A stretch of DNA of 64,000 nucleotides, from NCBI GenBank assembly GCA_027491315.1, contig JAIXWL010000011.1, positions 55,860 through 119,859 of the forward strand. The letters run 5' to 3'. The position numbers were made by a program, and so were the translations under genes. A model generated the notes under the pieces. That model was not told the origin of the DNA. It ran no database searches and worked only from the letters and a program-made list of their open reading frames with translations. Source of the DNA: Cytophagaceae bacterium. GTDB lineage: Bacteria > Bacteroidota > Bacteroidia > Cytophagales > Spirosomataceae. Of this stretch, positions 28,350 through 38,234 are shown one piece after another. Within the stretch, counting starts at the first letter, position 1. The number at the start of each line of letters is the position of its first letter.

Positions 28350-30176
28350 ATGAACGATATGAAAGAAACAGGTAATATCTCCATTCACACCGAGAACATT
28401 TTTCCGATCATTAAAAAATTCCTCTATTCGGATCACGAAATTTTTCTTCGTGAATTAGTCTCTAATGCGGTAGATGCCAGTCAAAAAATCAAGAGATTAA
28501 GCTCCATTGGAGAATTCAATGGCGAATTAGGTGAATTGAAAGTCAAAGTAAGTTTTGACAAAGAGGCGAAAACTATCACCATTTCCGACAATGGAATTGG
28601 TATGACAGCCGAAGAAATAAAAAAATACATCAACCAAATTGCCTTTTCTGGCGCCACCGAGTTTGTAGAAAAATACAAGGATAAAGGTGACGACAAAGGA
28701 ATCATTGGCCATTTTGGTCTAGGATTTTACTCTGCCTTCATGGTAGCATCCGAAGTGGAAATTATTTCAAAATCACACCAAGAGGGCGCTGAAGCTGCTC
28801 AGTGGATTTGTGATGGATCTACTGAATATAGCATCAATTCCGCTGAAAAAGCCGAAAGGGGTACCGACATCATCTTGCACATTGCCGAAGATTCTGAGGA
28901 ATTTTTAGATGAGTTCCGTTTGAAATCCATCCTAGAAAAATATGGTAAATTTTTACCTATACCGATAGAATTCCAAGATAAAATCATCAATAATCCTTCT
29001 CCACTTTGGACTAAATCTCCGTCTGAATTAAGCGATGAAGATTACTTGAAATTTTACGAAGAATTATATCCATTTCAAGAGAAACCATTATTTTGGATTC
29101 ATCTCAATGTAGATTATCCATTCAATTTGACTGGAATTCTATATTTCCCAAAAGTGAAAAATGAGTTCCAATTGCAGCGTGAAAAAATTCAGTTGTACAG
29201 TCGCCAAGTATTCATAACAGATGAGGTAAAAGACATTGTACCAGAGTTTTTAATGCTCTTGCATGGGGTAATCGACTCCCCAGATATCCCTTTAAATGTT
29301 TCGAGAAGTTTCTTGCAGGCGGATTCTAATGTAAAGAAAATCAATAGCTATATCACAAAAAAGGTAGCTGATAAATTACAAGAGCTATTCAAATCTGACA
29401 GACCTGGCTTTGAAGAAAAATTTGCTAATATTGGCTTATTCATCAAATATGGAATGATTTCGGATGAAAAGTTTTTTGAAAAAGCAAAAGATTTCTGCTT
29501 GGTCGAAAACACGGCTAATAAGCTTTTCACCTTGGATGAATATGCCGAGGAAGTTCAAGCTTTACAAACAGATAAAGATGGTCGGAAAGTGTATTTATAC
29601 ACCACAGACATACAGCAACAAGATGCCTTTATTCAATCCGCCATTCAAAAAGGGTATTCCGTATTAAAAATGGACTCCATGATTGATGCCCATTTCATTA
29701 ATCAAATGGAATCAAAAATTGAAAAAATGCAGTGGAAACGCGTGGATGCAGATTCCATTGATAAATTAATCGACACAGGTATCCAATTGGAGGCGGTGTT
29801 GACAGATGATCAAAAAAATACGGTAAAGGCAATTTTTGAAGAAACGCTGAACGACAAACAAAAACAGGTGAGTGTTGAGGCTATGTCGCCGGATGAATTA
29901 CCTGCCATTGTAACACAAAATGAATTCATGCGTCGAATGAGCGATATGTCTAAAACAGGTGGTGGCGGTATGGGTATGTTTGGTAATATGCCAATGACCT
30001 ATCAAATTACCATCAATGCCAACCACCCATTGATCAATAAATTGATTGAATTACCATCAGAGGATGAAAAGAAAAATTTAGCGAAGCAAATTGCTGATTT
30101 GGCTTTATTATCTCAAAATCTATTAACTGGAGCGGATCTAACCGCATTTATTAAGAGGACGGTTAGTGGATTTTAA
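28350..30176 (+). CDS. htpG: Molecular chaperone HtpG (Hsp90)
   Basis: A 608-residue Hsp90, close to the usual 610-640. The GHKL ATPase domain is clear: ELVSNAVDASQK, DNGIGM and GHFGLGFYSAF. The middle domain with LNVSRSFLQAD and the dimerisation domain follow. A Gly/Met-rich stretch near residues 531-545 (TGGGGMGMFGNMP) sits in the C-terminal region. It folds client proteins in the cytosol using ATP. It stands alone; a 19-bp perfect hairpin follows its stop. Confidence 0.96.
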   Translation: MNDMKETGNISIHTENIFPIIKKFLYSDHEIFLRELVSNAVDASQKIKRLSSIGEFNGELGELKVKVSFDKEAKTITISDNGIGMTAEEIKKYINQIAFSGATEFVEKYKDKGDDKGIIGHFGLGFYSAFMVASEVEIISKSHQEGAEAAQWICDGSTEYSINSAEKAERGTDIILHIAEDSEEFLDEFRLKSILEKYGKFLPIPIEFQDKIINNPSPLWTKSPSELSDEDYLKFYEELYPFQEKPLFWIHLNVDYPFNLTGILYFPKVKNEFQLQREKIQLYSRQVFITDEVKDIVPEFLMLLHGVIDSPDIPLNVSRSFLQADSNVKKINSYITKKVADKLQELFKSDRPGFEEKFANIGLFIKYGMISDEKFFEKAKDFCLVENTANKLFTLDEYAEEVQALQTDKDGRKVYLYTTDIQQQDAFIQSAIQKGYSVLKMDSMIDAHFINQMESKIEKMQWKRVDADSIDKLIDTGIQLEAVLTDDQKNTVKAIFEETLNDKQKQVSVEAMSPDELPAIVTQNEFMRRMSDMSKTGGGGMGMFGNMPMTYQITINANHPLINKLIELPSEDEKKNLAKQIADLALLSQNLLTGADLTAFIKRTVSGF

Positions 30177-30185
30177 TGGGTTAAA

Positions 30186-30226
30186 AAACAACGTCGTCAA
30201 GGTTCCAAACCTTGACGACGTTGTTT
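30186..30226. repeat. Perfect 19-bp palindrome after htpG
   Basis: The arms 30186-30204 and 30208-30226 are exact complements around CCA. The plus strand has As before it and only TTT at its end, so it can act as a bidirectional terminator for htpG and the convergent gene, although the T run is short. The central GTCAAGGTT resembles the CAAGGTTT core of the 18.57-kb palindrome. Confidence 0.85.
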
Positions 30227-30258
30227 CAAACGAACGAATTTTTCGTTAAAATTATTGC

Positions 30259-30864
30259 TTATTGCTTTCTAACTATCAACTTCTTGGTAACAATAGAGCG
30301 ACCATCGATCATTAGTTGATACATATACATCCCACTGTTGAATTCCCGCAAAGAAATACGCGCATTGCGTTGATCTTTATCTAATACCAACTCCTTGATT
30401 TCTTGACCTAAAATATTATAGATCACAATCTTTACCTCTTGGTTGGATGTATTCATTTGAAAATCAATATCGGCATACTCACTTGCTGGATTGGGATATA
30501 AATTGGAAACCACTAGCCGGTCCGATTGAAACAAAAAATTATCGTTAGTTCCAGCCTCTTCTGTCAGCTTACGTTCCAAATTCATTGGTTCCGCTGTTTT
30601 CTGAGAGCTAGGCTGAGCATAACTACTCTTTAAAAACTGGCTGATATAAGTATTCTCGTGAATGTTTAAACTCGTTTGCAATTGGGGATTAATATTAAAG
30701 CTTCTTTTAGCTAACAAAATCGGCAAACGAACAGGACTAGGTTTTGATTTCATCTCCAAACGAGATCTAGATTTACCTTCTCCCTGTGCGTTCACATTCC
30801 ATGAACTCTCGATTAAGAGTAGCATCATGATGCAAGACAACATAAAGGATAAGTATCGATTCAT
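30259..30864 (-). CDS. Small secreted protein with type IX secretion sorting domain
   Basis: 201 residues from the ATG at 30864, which opens a signal peptide (MNRYLSFMLSCIMMLLLIESSW). A longer ATG at 30936 would bury it. The last about 80 residues form a type A C-terminal sorting domain (VVSNLYPNPASEYADIDF up to SIVTKKLIVRKQ), which sends proteins through the T9SS to the surface. The roughly 90 residues in between are basic and poorly structured, with no enzymatic domain seen. It may be a short surface peptide. Confidence 0.8.
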   Translation of the reverse strand: MNRYLSFMLSCIMMLLLIESSWNVNAQGEGKSRSRLEMKSKPSPVRLPILLAKRSFNINPQLQTSLNIHENTYISQFLKSSYAQPSSQKTAEPMNLERKLTEEAGTNDNFLFQSDRLVVSNLYPNPASEYADIDFQMNTSNQEVKIVIYNILGQEIKELVLDKDQRNARISLREFNSGMYMYQLMIDGRSIVTKKLIVRKQ

Positions 30865-30959
30865 TTCAAGATTAATAGAAAACAAAAATAAGACAGATAT
30901 TGTCTTAGAAAAATTGAAATAGGCCAAATGGTACATTATGAATGACCAAAGGCTCTATT

Positions 30960-32504
30960 TTAAGGATTTTTAACAATTGGTATGGATAATTCCGTTGCAT
31001 TCACGGCATCCATCAGTTTTTTCAAGCTTACTTTTTCGTTGATTCGCCAACGATATCCATCCAAAACTTCCAAATCTTCATTCCATTCTTTTGGTGGAAC
31101 AAATTTTGCCTCGGGCTTCGTAATAAAAGTTATGCGTTTGACTTTATTATCATCGAAAAATAGATTCATTCTACTGCATTCGACACGATTTAGACCAGTC
31201 GTTACTTTTTTGTCGTCCATCACATAATAAATACTCTCACCATTTCCTTCCACATTCACCCTCCTCAGTTTGGAATCTTCCTTAAAAAACACCCAAACCT
31301 TTCGACCTTTTATTTGATTAAAATGAGATGCCGAATCTGCCGAAATCACAAAAGAATGCCCCCTGAGACGCATTTCTCTCAATTTCTGATTCACCATAAA
31401 TAAAGAAATTGAATCAGCTGTTGACTGTGAATCATTGGTCCAAATGATGGGCTTTTGATAAAAATGAATGACTGAATCTCGCATGTCATATCCCAAGGAG
31501 TCACATCGGGCTGATAAATCAGATTTATAGATTTGAACGTGCTTATAAGCATATAACTTGCGAACAGAATCTTGTTTATTATCAAAGGAAACGAGGGTGT
31601 CAGCAGTTAAATATAAGGTATCCTTTTCCATAATATTTCGCATGAGGGCATGGCCATATACACGAGTAATTCCTGTTTTACCATTGTAGCGACCATTTTT
31701 TCCCGTCAATACGACTTTATCTTTTTGGCTTAAAAATTCAACATTACCTATGGCTACTCCAATTTTAGTGGGACTATCATAAAACAAGGTATCTGCAGTT
31801 AAGGTATAATCTTCCATCTTGGCGGTAGAACGCCCAGTAAAATTGGAGACTTTCGTCTGGGTATTATAAAACCCGGATTTGGTATAAACCGTATCCTTTT
31901 TATTGATTATTTCTGTCGGACAGATGAAAAAAGCTTCTTTAGTCGCAGTATTATATCGTAAGGAATCGGCTTTCAGGGCCCCTCCTTCCTTGTCCACCAC
32001 TCGTACTTTTTCTTTAAATAAAAAGTTCTTGGTAACAGTATTATAAAAACCTTCCTTGCTTGTAAGTGTAGTTTTCTTATCCAAAATCTTAGCCCCTGTA
32101 TGGTAAACCGCCATTTTGGTATTCATGTCGTAATCCAACTTATTGGTATTCAACACAATGGTATGATCATCCAATTTAACACGGCCCAACATATAGGCTT
32201 GTCGGAGATCGCCGTTATAAAGTGCAGAATCTCCAGTAATGGTAACAGTATCAGCTTGTATAATTTTCACACGACCATAGGCTTCCACGTTATTGGTACT
32301 ACTATTCAAAATCGCTTGATCGCAAGATAAGGTAGTTGTTCCTTGACGAAGCACGACTTTCCCAATCAATTTCTTGATCATGTTAGATTCCACCTGAATA
32401 CCATTTAAACTATCCGCAGAAATTACTTGTACCTGACTTTGACACCAGGCCAAGGCAGGTAATAACAAGAGAAACAGTAGGAAAATGAGCGATTTATAAC
32501 GCAT
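30960..32504 (-). CDS. OstA-like protein (LptA/LptD N-terminal-type repeats)
   Basis: 514 residues with a signal peptide (to LAWCQ) followed by repeated beta-jellyroll strands of the OstA/LptA type, for example VVLRQGTTTLSCDQAILN and GRVKIIQADTVTITGDSALYN, then lower-scoring C-terminal repeats. Such proteins form part of the periplasmic bridge that carries LPS to the outer membrane. The Bacteroidota OstA-like family is long and the partner LptD is not here. It lies 96 bp upstream of the T9SS-domain gene and is divergent from tilS. Confidence 0.85.
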   Translation of the reverse strand: MRYKSLIFLLFLLLLPALAWCQSQVQVISADSLNGIQVESNMIKKLIGKVVLRQGTTTLSCDQAILNSSTNNVEAYGRVKIIQADTVTITGDSALYNGDLRQAYMLGRVKLDDHTIVLNTNKLDYDMNTKMAVYHTGAKILDKKTTLTSKEGFYNTVTKNFLFKEKVRVVDKEGGALKADSLRYNTATKEAFFICPTEIINKKDTVYTKSGFYNTQTKVSNFTGRSTAKMEDYTLTADTLFYDSPTKIGVAIGNVEFLSQKDKVVLTGKNGRYNGKTGITRVYGHALMRNIMEKDTLYLTADTLVSFDNKQDSVRKLYAYKHVQIYKSDLSARCDSLGYDMRDSVIHFYQKPIIWTNDSQSTADSISLFMVNQKLREMRLRGHSFVISADSASHFNQIKGRKVWVFFKEDSKLRRVNVEGNGESIYYVMDDKKVTTGLNRVECSRMNLFFDDNKVKRITFITKPEAKFVPPKEWNEDLEVLDGYRWRINEKVSLKKLMDAVNATELSIPIVKNP

Positions 32505-32556
32505 GTTGAAAGCGAATCGTTAATTTCGTGGCTTTATCACGCAATTTACCATTTTT

Positions 32557-33894
32557 ATGCTGGAAGATTTCATCCAATTTGTTCGAAAAGAGAATTTATT
32601 CCAGGCCGATCAAAAAATTTTATTGGCTGTGAGCGGCGGAATAGACTCCGTAATCATGGCTAAACTGTTTTCATTGGCCAAATTTAATTTTGGAATAGCG
32701 CATGTTAATTTTAGTTTGAGGGGTGAAGAATCTTTAGCAGATGAAGTATTTGTTAAAAAAATGGCCAAGACCTTGAAGGTTCCTTATCATACGATTTGCT
32801 TTGATACCTTGGCCTTTGCTGAAAAAGAAAAATTATCCACTCAGGTAGCTGCTCGGATCTTGCGTTATGATTGGTTTGAAGAAATCCGTCAAAAAGAAGC
32901 ATATGACTATATTGCTACAGCTCATCATCAGATGGACAGTGCAGAAACGGTATTGATGAATTTGAGTCGGGGTGCAGGTTTAGCCGGTTTTCATGGAATT
33001 CCAATTAAAAATGGCTACATCATACGGCCTATGGCTTTTGCTAGCCAGGAGCAGATTTTTGATTTCGTAGTTAGTCAGAAATTAGCCTGGAGGGAAGATT
33101 CTTCGAATGCCTCGAACAAATACCAAAGGAATTTCATTCGACATGAAATTATTCCCAAGTTCATCGAATTAAATGCACATTTTGAACAAAGTGTAGCACA
33201 AAGCAGTGCTAATATTGCCAGTATAGAACGATGGATGCAAGCGGAATTAGCCCTTTGGAAACAAGAGCGTTGTAGAACGGATGAAACGGGAAATGTATTT
33301 GTACAATTATCTGAAAACGGTTTCATGGAAAAAGAAACGGTTATGCGCGAGCAGTTTCTATTATCCTATCACTTTCCTTCAGATTCCATTCATCATATTT
33401 TAGCAGCAGATGAAAAACAAATTGGTAAATTATTTGAATCCCCAAGTCATATCTTAAATATTGACCGTCAACAGTGGGTGATAAGTCCAAAGGATCAATC
33501 GGAATTCAAGCCAATTTTGGTTCAAGAGGAGGATGAAACTGTGGATTTAGGAAAACATTATCTACACATTGATTTTGGAGAAAATGAGAAAGGATTTATT
33601 CCTCCAACGGGAGCACATGTAGCTTGCTTGGATGCTGAAACACTGACATTCCCTTTAGAAATCAGAAAATACCAAGAGGGCGACTGGTTTTGTCCGTTGG
33701 GGATGAATCAAAAGAAATTGATTTCGGATTTTTTAACAGATAAAAAAGTACCATTAAACCTGAAGAAAAATGTGCAATTGGTATTGAGTAAAGGTTCAGT
33801 GGTTTGGGTAATAGGTCACAGGATTGATAACCGAAATAAAGTAACAGAGAAAACAGAGGGGCTATGTATTTTAACTTTGGAGAACAAGGTTTAG
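32557..33894 (+). CDS. tilS: tRNA(Ile)-lysidine synthetase
   Basis: A 445-residue PP-loop ATPase with SGGIDSV near the N-terminus (AVSGGIDSVIMAK), the family motif HVNFSLRGEES and ATAHHQMDSAETVLMNL. The C-terminal TilS substrate-binding domain is present, ending GHRIDNRNKV. It changes cytidine-34 of tRNA-Ile(CAU) to lysidine so that the anticodon reads AUA. It is divergent from the OstA-like gene and followed by a palindrome-bearing gap. Confidence 0.94.
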   Translation: MLEDFIQFVRKENLFQADQKILLAVSGGIDSVIMAKLFSLAKFNFGIAHVNFSLRGEESLADEVFVKKMAKTLKVPYHTICFDTLAFAEKEKLSTQVAARILRYDWFEEIRQKEAYDYIATAHHQMDSAETVLMNLSRGAGLAGFHGIPIKNGYIIRPMAFASQEQIFDFVVSQKLAWREDSSNASNKYQRNFIRHEIIPKFIELNAHFEQSVAQSSANIASIERWMQAELALWKQERCRTDETGNVFVQLSENGFMEKETVMREQFLLSYHFPSDSIHHILAADEKQIGKLFESPSHILNIDRQQWVISPKDQSEFKPILVQEEDETVDLGKHYLHIDFGENEKGFIPPTGAHVACLDAETLTFPLEIRKYQEGDWFCPLGMNQKKLISDFLTDKKVPLNLKKNVQLVLSKGSVVWVIGHRIDNRNKVTEKTEGLCILTLENKV

Positions 33895-34236
33895 GAATAT
33901 TAATTAGTGAGAATTTAGATCTGAATAGCCTTGTATTCTATATTCATGGATGTCAAATTACCGAATATTTATCATTCTGTAAATTTCAGGGAATACTATC
34001 CACTTTGGAAATGAAAAGTTCAATAAATAGATAATTATCAGCAATTGAATAAAAACGATTGAAATTGACCGCTGGGTCGATTAGATTTGACAAATCTTCA
34101 AGATTTGTCAAATCTCTGAGAAGAGAATTAAAAAGAAATAATAAAAAAGAATAAAAGAGAAGAATAGGATTGAATTAGATTGAATTGAATCCAATCCATT
34201 TGAAAAGTAAAAAAAGAATCAACAAAAAATTATTCC
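33895..34236. other. AT-rich intergenic region with a palindrome
   Basis: There is no gene of credible length. It contains the palindrome 34083-34115 and then a very A-rich stretch (34115-34165). A short inverted repeat follows (GGATTG near 34168, CAATCC near 34193). The gap separates convergent tilS and the PorD gene. Confidence 0.5.
34083..34115. repeat. Perfect 16-bp palindrome between convergent genes
   Basis: The arms 34083-34098 and 34100-34115 are exact complements around one base. It falls between tilS and the PorD gene. The TTTGACAAATC core differs from the GTCAAGGTT core of the palindromes at 18.57 and 30.2 kb, so it may belong to a related but separate type. Confidence 0.8.
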
Positions 34237-35145
34237 CTACCGAATCAATTTTCTATAAGTCTCAGTTCGGATGGGATCCAATAAACTCAAATAGGCAAAG
34301 GCTTGTTGGCGCTCGCTAGGTTCTGCCTCATCCATGATGGAAAAAATCTCATCAGCTTTTGCATCAAAGAAAATACGGATACTTGCCGCACCTGGTCGGA
34401 TTTGATTGATTTGACGAATCTGATTTAGTAGTTCCAATATTCCTTTTCTGGTCTCATCGGGTTGGTCTTTATAAGTATCCAATAATAGTCTGTGGTAGGT
34501 ATAATTTACTTCGCGAACACCTTGTAACTGTTGGTTCATCAGACTTTCGGAAATGGCTACCCGACTACGAACATCACTCACTACACCCCATCCAGTACCC
34601 GAAGTTTGGGCTAAATTAGTCAAATTGAATAATTTCTGAGCAAATACATCACCTCCCATTTTTCCGAATGAATCATACTGAAAGGCACATGCTAAATAGG
34701 CATAATAGGCTAGCATAGCGCTTAAATTATCAATGTACGAATTGTCATTATAGGTTAAGGGCATGCCTAATAAATACTTGAAATTGAAACTCTTATCGAT
34801 GATATTCAATACAATGGTTTCATAAGAGGTCCCAAAGACCGGTCGTAATACTTGCACACGAGCATTTGCTTCAAAGTCACCCTGTGAAGTTGCTTTTGTT
34901 AATAATAAATTGATATTGACCTTGATTTTTTCTTCCGGAGCAAAATTATCATTGGACCAGCGTCTTCCATTAAGAAAGTCTTGCATGGTTCTTTGTAACT
35001 CTGGATAAATTTGATTGCTTCCGCGCTGTTGGTCGAGCTGCAATTGCTCGGTATTGATGGTCACCGTTGCCTGTAACTCCTGGGCACATAGTCCCCAGGA
35101 AGTTAGCAACATGATAAAGCTCAGAATAAAGGGAGTAGATTTCAT
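34237..35145 (-). CDS. porD: Type IX secretion system protein PorD (DUF4835)
   Basis: A 302-residue secreted protein with a signal peptide (to GLCAQ) and the DUF4835 features: INTEQLQ early, PEEKIKVNINLLL, YEWxxYACAFxYD-like YYAYLACAFQYDSFG, and an acidic C-terminal half. The family was named PorD after a T9SS assembly factor in Porphyromonas gingivalis. It lies 24 bp downstream of the omega gene. In many relatives coaBC sits between these two genes and is missing here. Confidence 0.85.
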   Translation of the reverse strand: MKSTPFILSFIMLLTSWGLCAQELQATVTINTEQLQLDQQRGSNQIYPELQRTMQDFLNGRRWSNDNFAPEEKIKVNINLLLTKATSQGDFEANARVQVLRPVFGTSYETIVLNIIDKSFNFKYLLGMPLTYNDNSYIDNLSAMLAYYAYLACAFQYDSFGKMGGDVFAQKLFNLTNLAQTSGTGWGVVSDVRSRVAISESLMNQQLQGVREVNYTYHRLLLDTYKDQPDETRKGILELLNQIRQINQIRPGAASIRIFFDAKADEIFSIMDEAEPSERQQAFAYLSLLDPIRTETYRKLIR

Positions 35146-35169
35146 GGTTAGAAATCAAACGAAATAAAA

Positions 35170-35496
35170 CTATTTTTCGTCTGTACCTTCTTCACGTACA
35201 CGATAGTCTACCTTATCGGCCATAAAATCGTCGATAGCTAAAGCAGACGGCTTTGGCATACGCTCATAATATTTTGAAATTTCGATTTGCTCACGGTTCT
35301 CGAAAATTTCCTCTAAATTATCAACTGAAGAAGCAAACTCAGATAACTTACCTGATAATTCCTCTTTCATCTTACTAGAGATTTGACGAGCTCTCTGCGA
35401 AATAATGGAAATCGATTCGTACACGTTTCCCGTCTTTTCGGCAATTTTATCTACATCACGCGTAATGATGGATGGATTTGTTTGGATCTTAGACAT
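35170..35496 (-). CDS. rpoZ: RNA polymerase omega-like subunit (Bacteroidota type)
   Basis: A 108-residue protein of the Bacteroidota omega family. It matches the usual start (NPSIITRDVDKIAEKTGNVYES) and the motif ISIISQRARQIS, where the YESI/RAR helix contacts beta-prime. An acidic tail follows. Omega helps fold and stabilise the beta-prime subunit. It lies between the bamD and porD genes, an order kept in many Bacteroidota. Confidence 0.88.
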   Translation of the reverse strand: MSKIQTNPSIITRDVDKIAEKTGNVYESISIISQRARQISSKMKEELSGKLSEFASSVDNLEEIFENREQIEISKYYERMPKPSALAIDDFMADKVDYRVREEGTDEK

Positions 35497-35543
35497 CTCT
35501 ATAAATTTAAGATTGCAAATTTAGACTAATTTTTTGGTAAAAA

Positions 35544-36434
35544 CTACTGAGGACTGGTGGCCAATTTGGATGTTTTTGCTTTCTCCTTTTCGACAGTAGC
35601 TTTGTACTCGTCTTCCAATTTGGTAATACGAGCCACCTCTTCGATACTTTTGGTATACATCTTCTCAGCCAATTTCAGATAATTACTGTTGGGGTATTTA
35701 TCCACCAGCTCCAAATAAAACTTAGAAGCATCAGCATAACGTTCTTTTTGTTTTATTTCGATGGTACTATTGGCCAACTCAAATTGAGATAATACCTTTA
35801 AATAAGCCATTTCCTCATTATAATCCGAATCAGGAAAATCACGTTGGAAATTGGTTATCTCAATCACAGATGATTTTAATGTCGCAATGTTAAAAGGTGA
35901 GGTTTTATAATACAAACGCGCCTTTTCATAGGCCTTACGCTCTAATTTCTTCCTTAATTCCTTAATGATATTGCTACACTCTTCCTTAAACTTGGTGTCA
36001 GGATAATTATTTAAATAACTCTGAATTTCATTGATGGCCGACAAAGTTCCCGTTTGGTCCAAATTATAATTTGGGGAATCTTTGTATAAAGAAAAAGCAG
36101 ACATGTATATAGCCTCCTCTGCATATTCACTACGAGAAAAGACTTCTGCAAATTTCTTAAAATGCGAATTGGCAAGCGTATAATTTCCCGTATTAAAATC
36201 ACAATAAGCTTGATAAAAAGTGGCTAATTCTTGCGTAGAATCACCTTTTAATAAAGGTAAAATCTCATCAAAAAGAATACCAGCCTTGGCAAAATCCTTC
36301 TTTTTGTAATAATCAACCGCAGCTTTGTATTTAATAGGCACACTAGCACTCTTACGGAATTTTTCAAATTTTCCACAAGAACTTAAGCCTATTAGGGCTA
36401 CGAAAAGAATCAATCCTAAATTTTTCAACTTCAT
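35544..36434 (-). CDS. bamD: Outer-membrane assembly lipoprotein BamD
   Basis: A 296-residue lipoprotein with lipobox LSSC near residue 20. Five TPR-like helical repeats follow (YKAAVDYYKKKDFAKAGILF, TFYQAYCDFNTGNYTLANSHFKKFAEVF, and others), the layout of BamD. It assembles outer-membrane beta-barrels with BamA at the periplasmic face. The C-terminal tail is charged (KATVEKEKAKTSKLA). It lies 39 bp downstream of the ABC exporter in the same direction. Confidence 0.92.
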   Translation of the reverse strand: MKLKNLGLILFVALIGLSSCGKFEKFRKSASVPIKYKAAVDYYKKKDFAKAGILFDEILPLLKGDSTQELATFYQAYCDFNTGNYTLANSHFKKFAEVFSRSEYAEEAIYMSAFSLYKDSPNYNLDQTGTLSAINEIQSYLNNYPDTKFKEECSNIIKELRKKLERKAYEKARLYYKTSPFNIATLKSSVIEITNFQRDFPDSDYNEEMAYLKVLSQFELANSTIEIKQKERYADASKFYLELVDKYPNSNYLKLAEKMYTKSIEEVARITKLEDEYKATVEKEKAKTSKLATSPQ

Positions 36435-36473
36435 AAGAGCTCAAAGATAATCATAATTGTGCGTACCTCCGAA

Positions 36474-38231
36474 TTAAACTGCTTTACTAAATTGCAAATG
36501 GTATAATTGAGCGTATAAACCGTCCTTTTTAATCAAATTTTCATGATTTCCTCTTTCTTTAATCTCCCCTTTTTCCATCACCAAAATCTGATGAGCATGT
36601 CGGATTGTCGATAAACGGTGGGCAATCACCACGGCCGTGCGACCTTTCATTAAAGTTGCAATAGCCTCTTGAATCATCAATTCAGTTTCCGAGTCCACCG
36701 ACGATGTAGCCTCATCCAAAATGATGATTTTAGGATCATGTACCAAAGCCCGAACAAAAGAAATCAATTGCCTTTGACCCACACTAAGCGTGGCCCCTCG
36801 TTCCATCACTTGATATTGATAGCCTCCCGGCAAAGACATAATGAATTCATGTACACCTACCGCTTTAGCTGCCTCCTCCATCTTTTCTTGTGAGATGGAT
36901 TCATCGCCTAAATTAATATTATAGGCAATGGTCGAACTAAACAAGAAAACATCTTGTAAAACCACAGCAATATTTTTCCGTAAACTTCCTATTTCATAGT
37001 CGGTCAATGCCGTACCGTCAATCATTATTGTACCTGATTGACAATCATACATTCTACTCAGCAAACCAATAATGGAAGATTTGCCAGCTCCCGTAGCACC
37101 CACAATGGCGAGCGTCTTTCCTGCCTCCACTTCAAAACTAACATTTCTCACTACCCACTCGGGTTCATTGTAGGCAAAAGTCACGTCTTTAAACTCAACT
37201 TTACCCTCCAATTTATCCGCCAAATGGGTACCATTATTTTGAATATAATCCTTGGAATCCAATAAGCTTAAAATCCTTTCGGTAGAAACAATCCCCATTT
37301 GCAAGGTATTGAATCGGTCGGCCAACATCCGAATAGGTCTAAAAAACAGGTTGATAAACATAATAAAGGCAGTCAAAGTACCTACACTTTGTTGTTCCTT
37401 TAATATATATGTAGATGCCATCCACACCACCAATCCTGTCCCCACAGCTGCAATCACATCCGCTACGGGAAAATACACGGAATAGGCCCAAATACTTTTA
37501 ATATTGGCATCTCTATGCTCTTTATTGATTTCCTGAAACTTCAACATTTCCCTTTTTTCAGCATGAAATAACTGAACTATCATCATTCCTGAAATATGCT
37601 CCTGAACAAAGGAATTGAGATTAGCTACCGCCAAACGTACCTCGTTGAAGGATTTTTTGATATGTTCTTTAAAAATATAGGTGGACAAAACCATGAAAGG
37701 AACAGTAGCCAAAATAATTAAGGTCAAGCGCCAATCCGTATAAAACATGACGGCTACAATCAAAAACAATTGCAATAAATCACCGGCAATAGAAGCCAAA
37801 CCTTCTGAAAACACGTCGTTCAATGTTTCAATATCAGAAACAGTTCTCGTTACCAATCTTCCAATGGGTGTAGAATCAAAAAAAGCTAAACGTAGATTAA
37901 TGATTTTTTGATACAGAGTCACACGAATGTCGCGTATTACGGTTTGACCTAAATAACCGGCTAAATAACTGGTAGAAAACTGCAAACCGGTTTGCAGGAA
38001 CAAAACGGCCAACATGATAAAAAACATGCGTAAAAGATCTTGAATGTGGGCAATATCCACATAATGATCTAAGGTATAACGTATAAGCAAAGGAATAGCG
38101 GGTGATACACCAGCCATGCATAGAATTAGAAATACCAATAACCAAAATCGGAATTTGTATGGAACAATAAATCCATAAATTCTGCGAATGATTTGCAGGT
38201 CGACGATCTTACCGCTGGATGTTTCTTTCAA
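36474..38231 (-). CDS. ABC exporter, permease-ATPase fusion (MsbA/MdlB-like)
   Basis: A 585-residue half-transporter. Six transmembrane helices (about 20-320) are followed by the nucleotide-binding domain with Walker A GATGAGKSS, signature LSVGQRQL and Walker B IIILDEATSSVD. The only credible start is a TTG at 38231, because a stop codon (that of the upstream small gene) lies in frame two codons before it. It works as a dimer, and lipid, drug or peptide are all possible cargo. Confidence 0.88.
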   Translation of the reverse strand: MKETSSGKIVDLQIIRRIYGFIVPYKFRFWLLVFLILCMAGVSPAIPLLIRYTLDHYVDIAHIQDLLRMFFIMLAVLFLQTGLQFSTSYLAGYLGQTVIRDIRVTLYQKIINLRLAFFDSTPIGRLVTRTVSDIETLNDVFSEGLASIAGDLLQLFLIVAVMFYTDWRLTLIILATVPFMVLSTYIFKEHIKKSFNEVRLAVANLNSFVQEHISGMMIVQLFHAEKREMLKFQEINKEHRDANIKSIWAYSVYFPVADVIAAVGTGLVVWMASTYILKEQQSVGTLTAFIMFINLFFRPIRMLADRFNTLQMGIVSTERILSLLDSKDYIQNNGTHLADKLEGKVEFKDVTFAYNEPEWVVRNVSFEVEAGKTLAIVGATGAGKSSIIGLLSRMYDCQSGTIMIDGTALTDYEIGSLRKNIAVVLQDVFLFSSTIAYNINLGDESISQEKMEEAAKAVGVHEFIMSLPGGYQYQVMERGATLSVGQRQLISFVRALVHDPKIIILDEATSSVDSETELMIQEAIATLMKGRTAVVIAHRLSTIRHAHQILVMEKGEIKERGNHENLIKKDGLYAQLYHLQFSKAV

Positions 38232-38234
38232 AGC

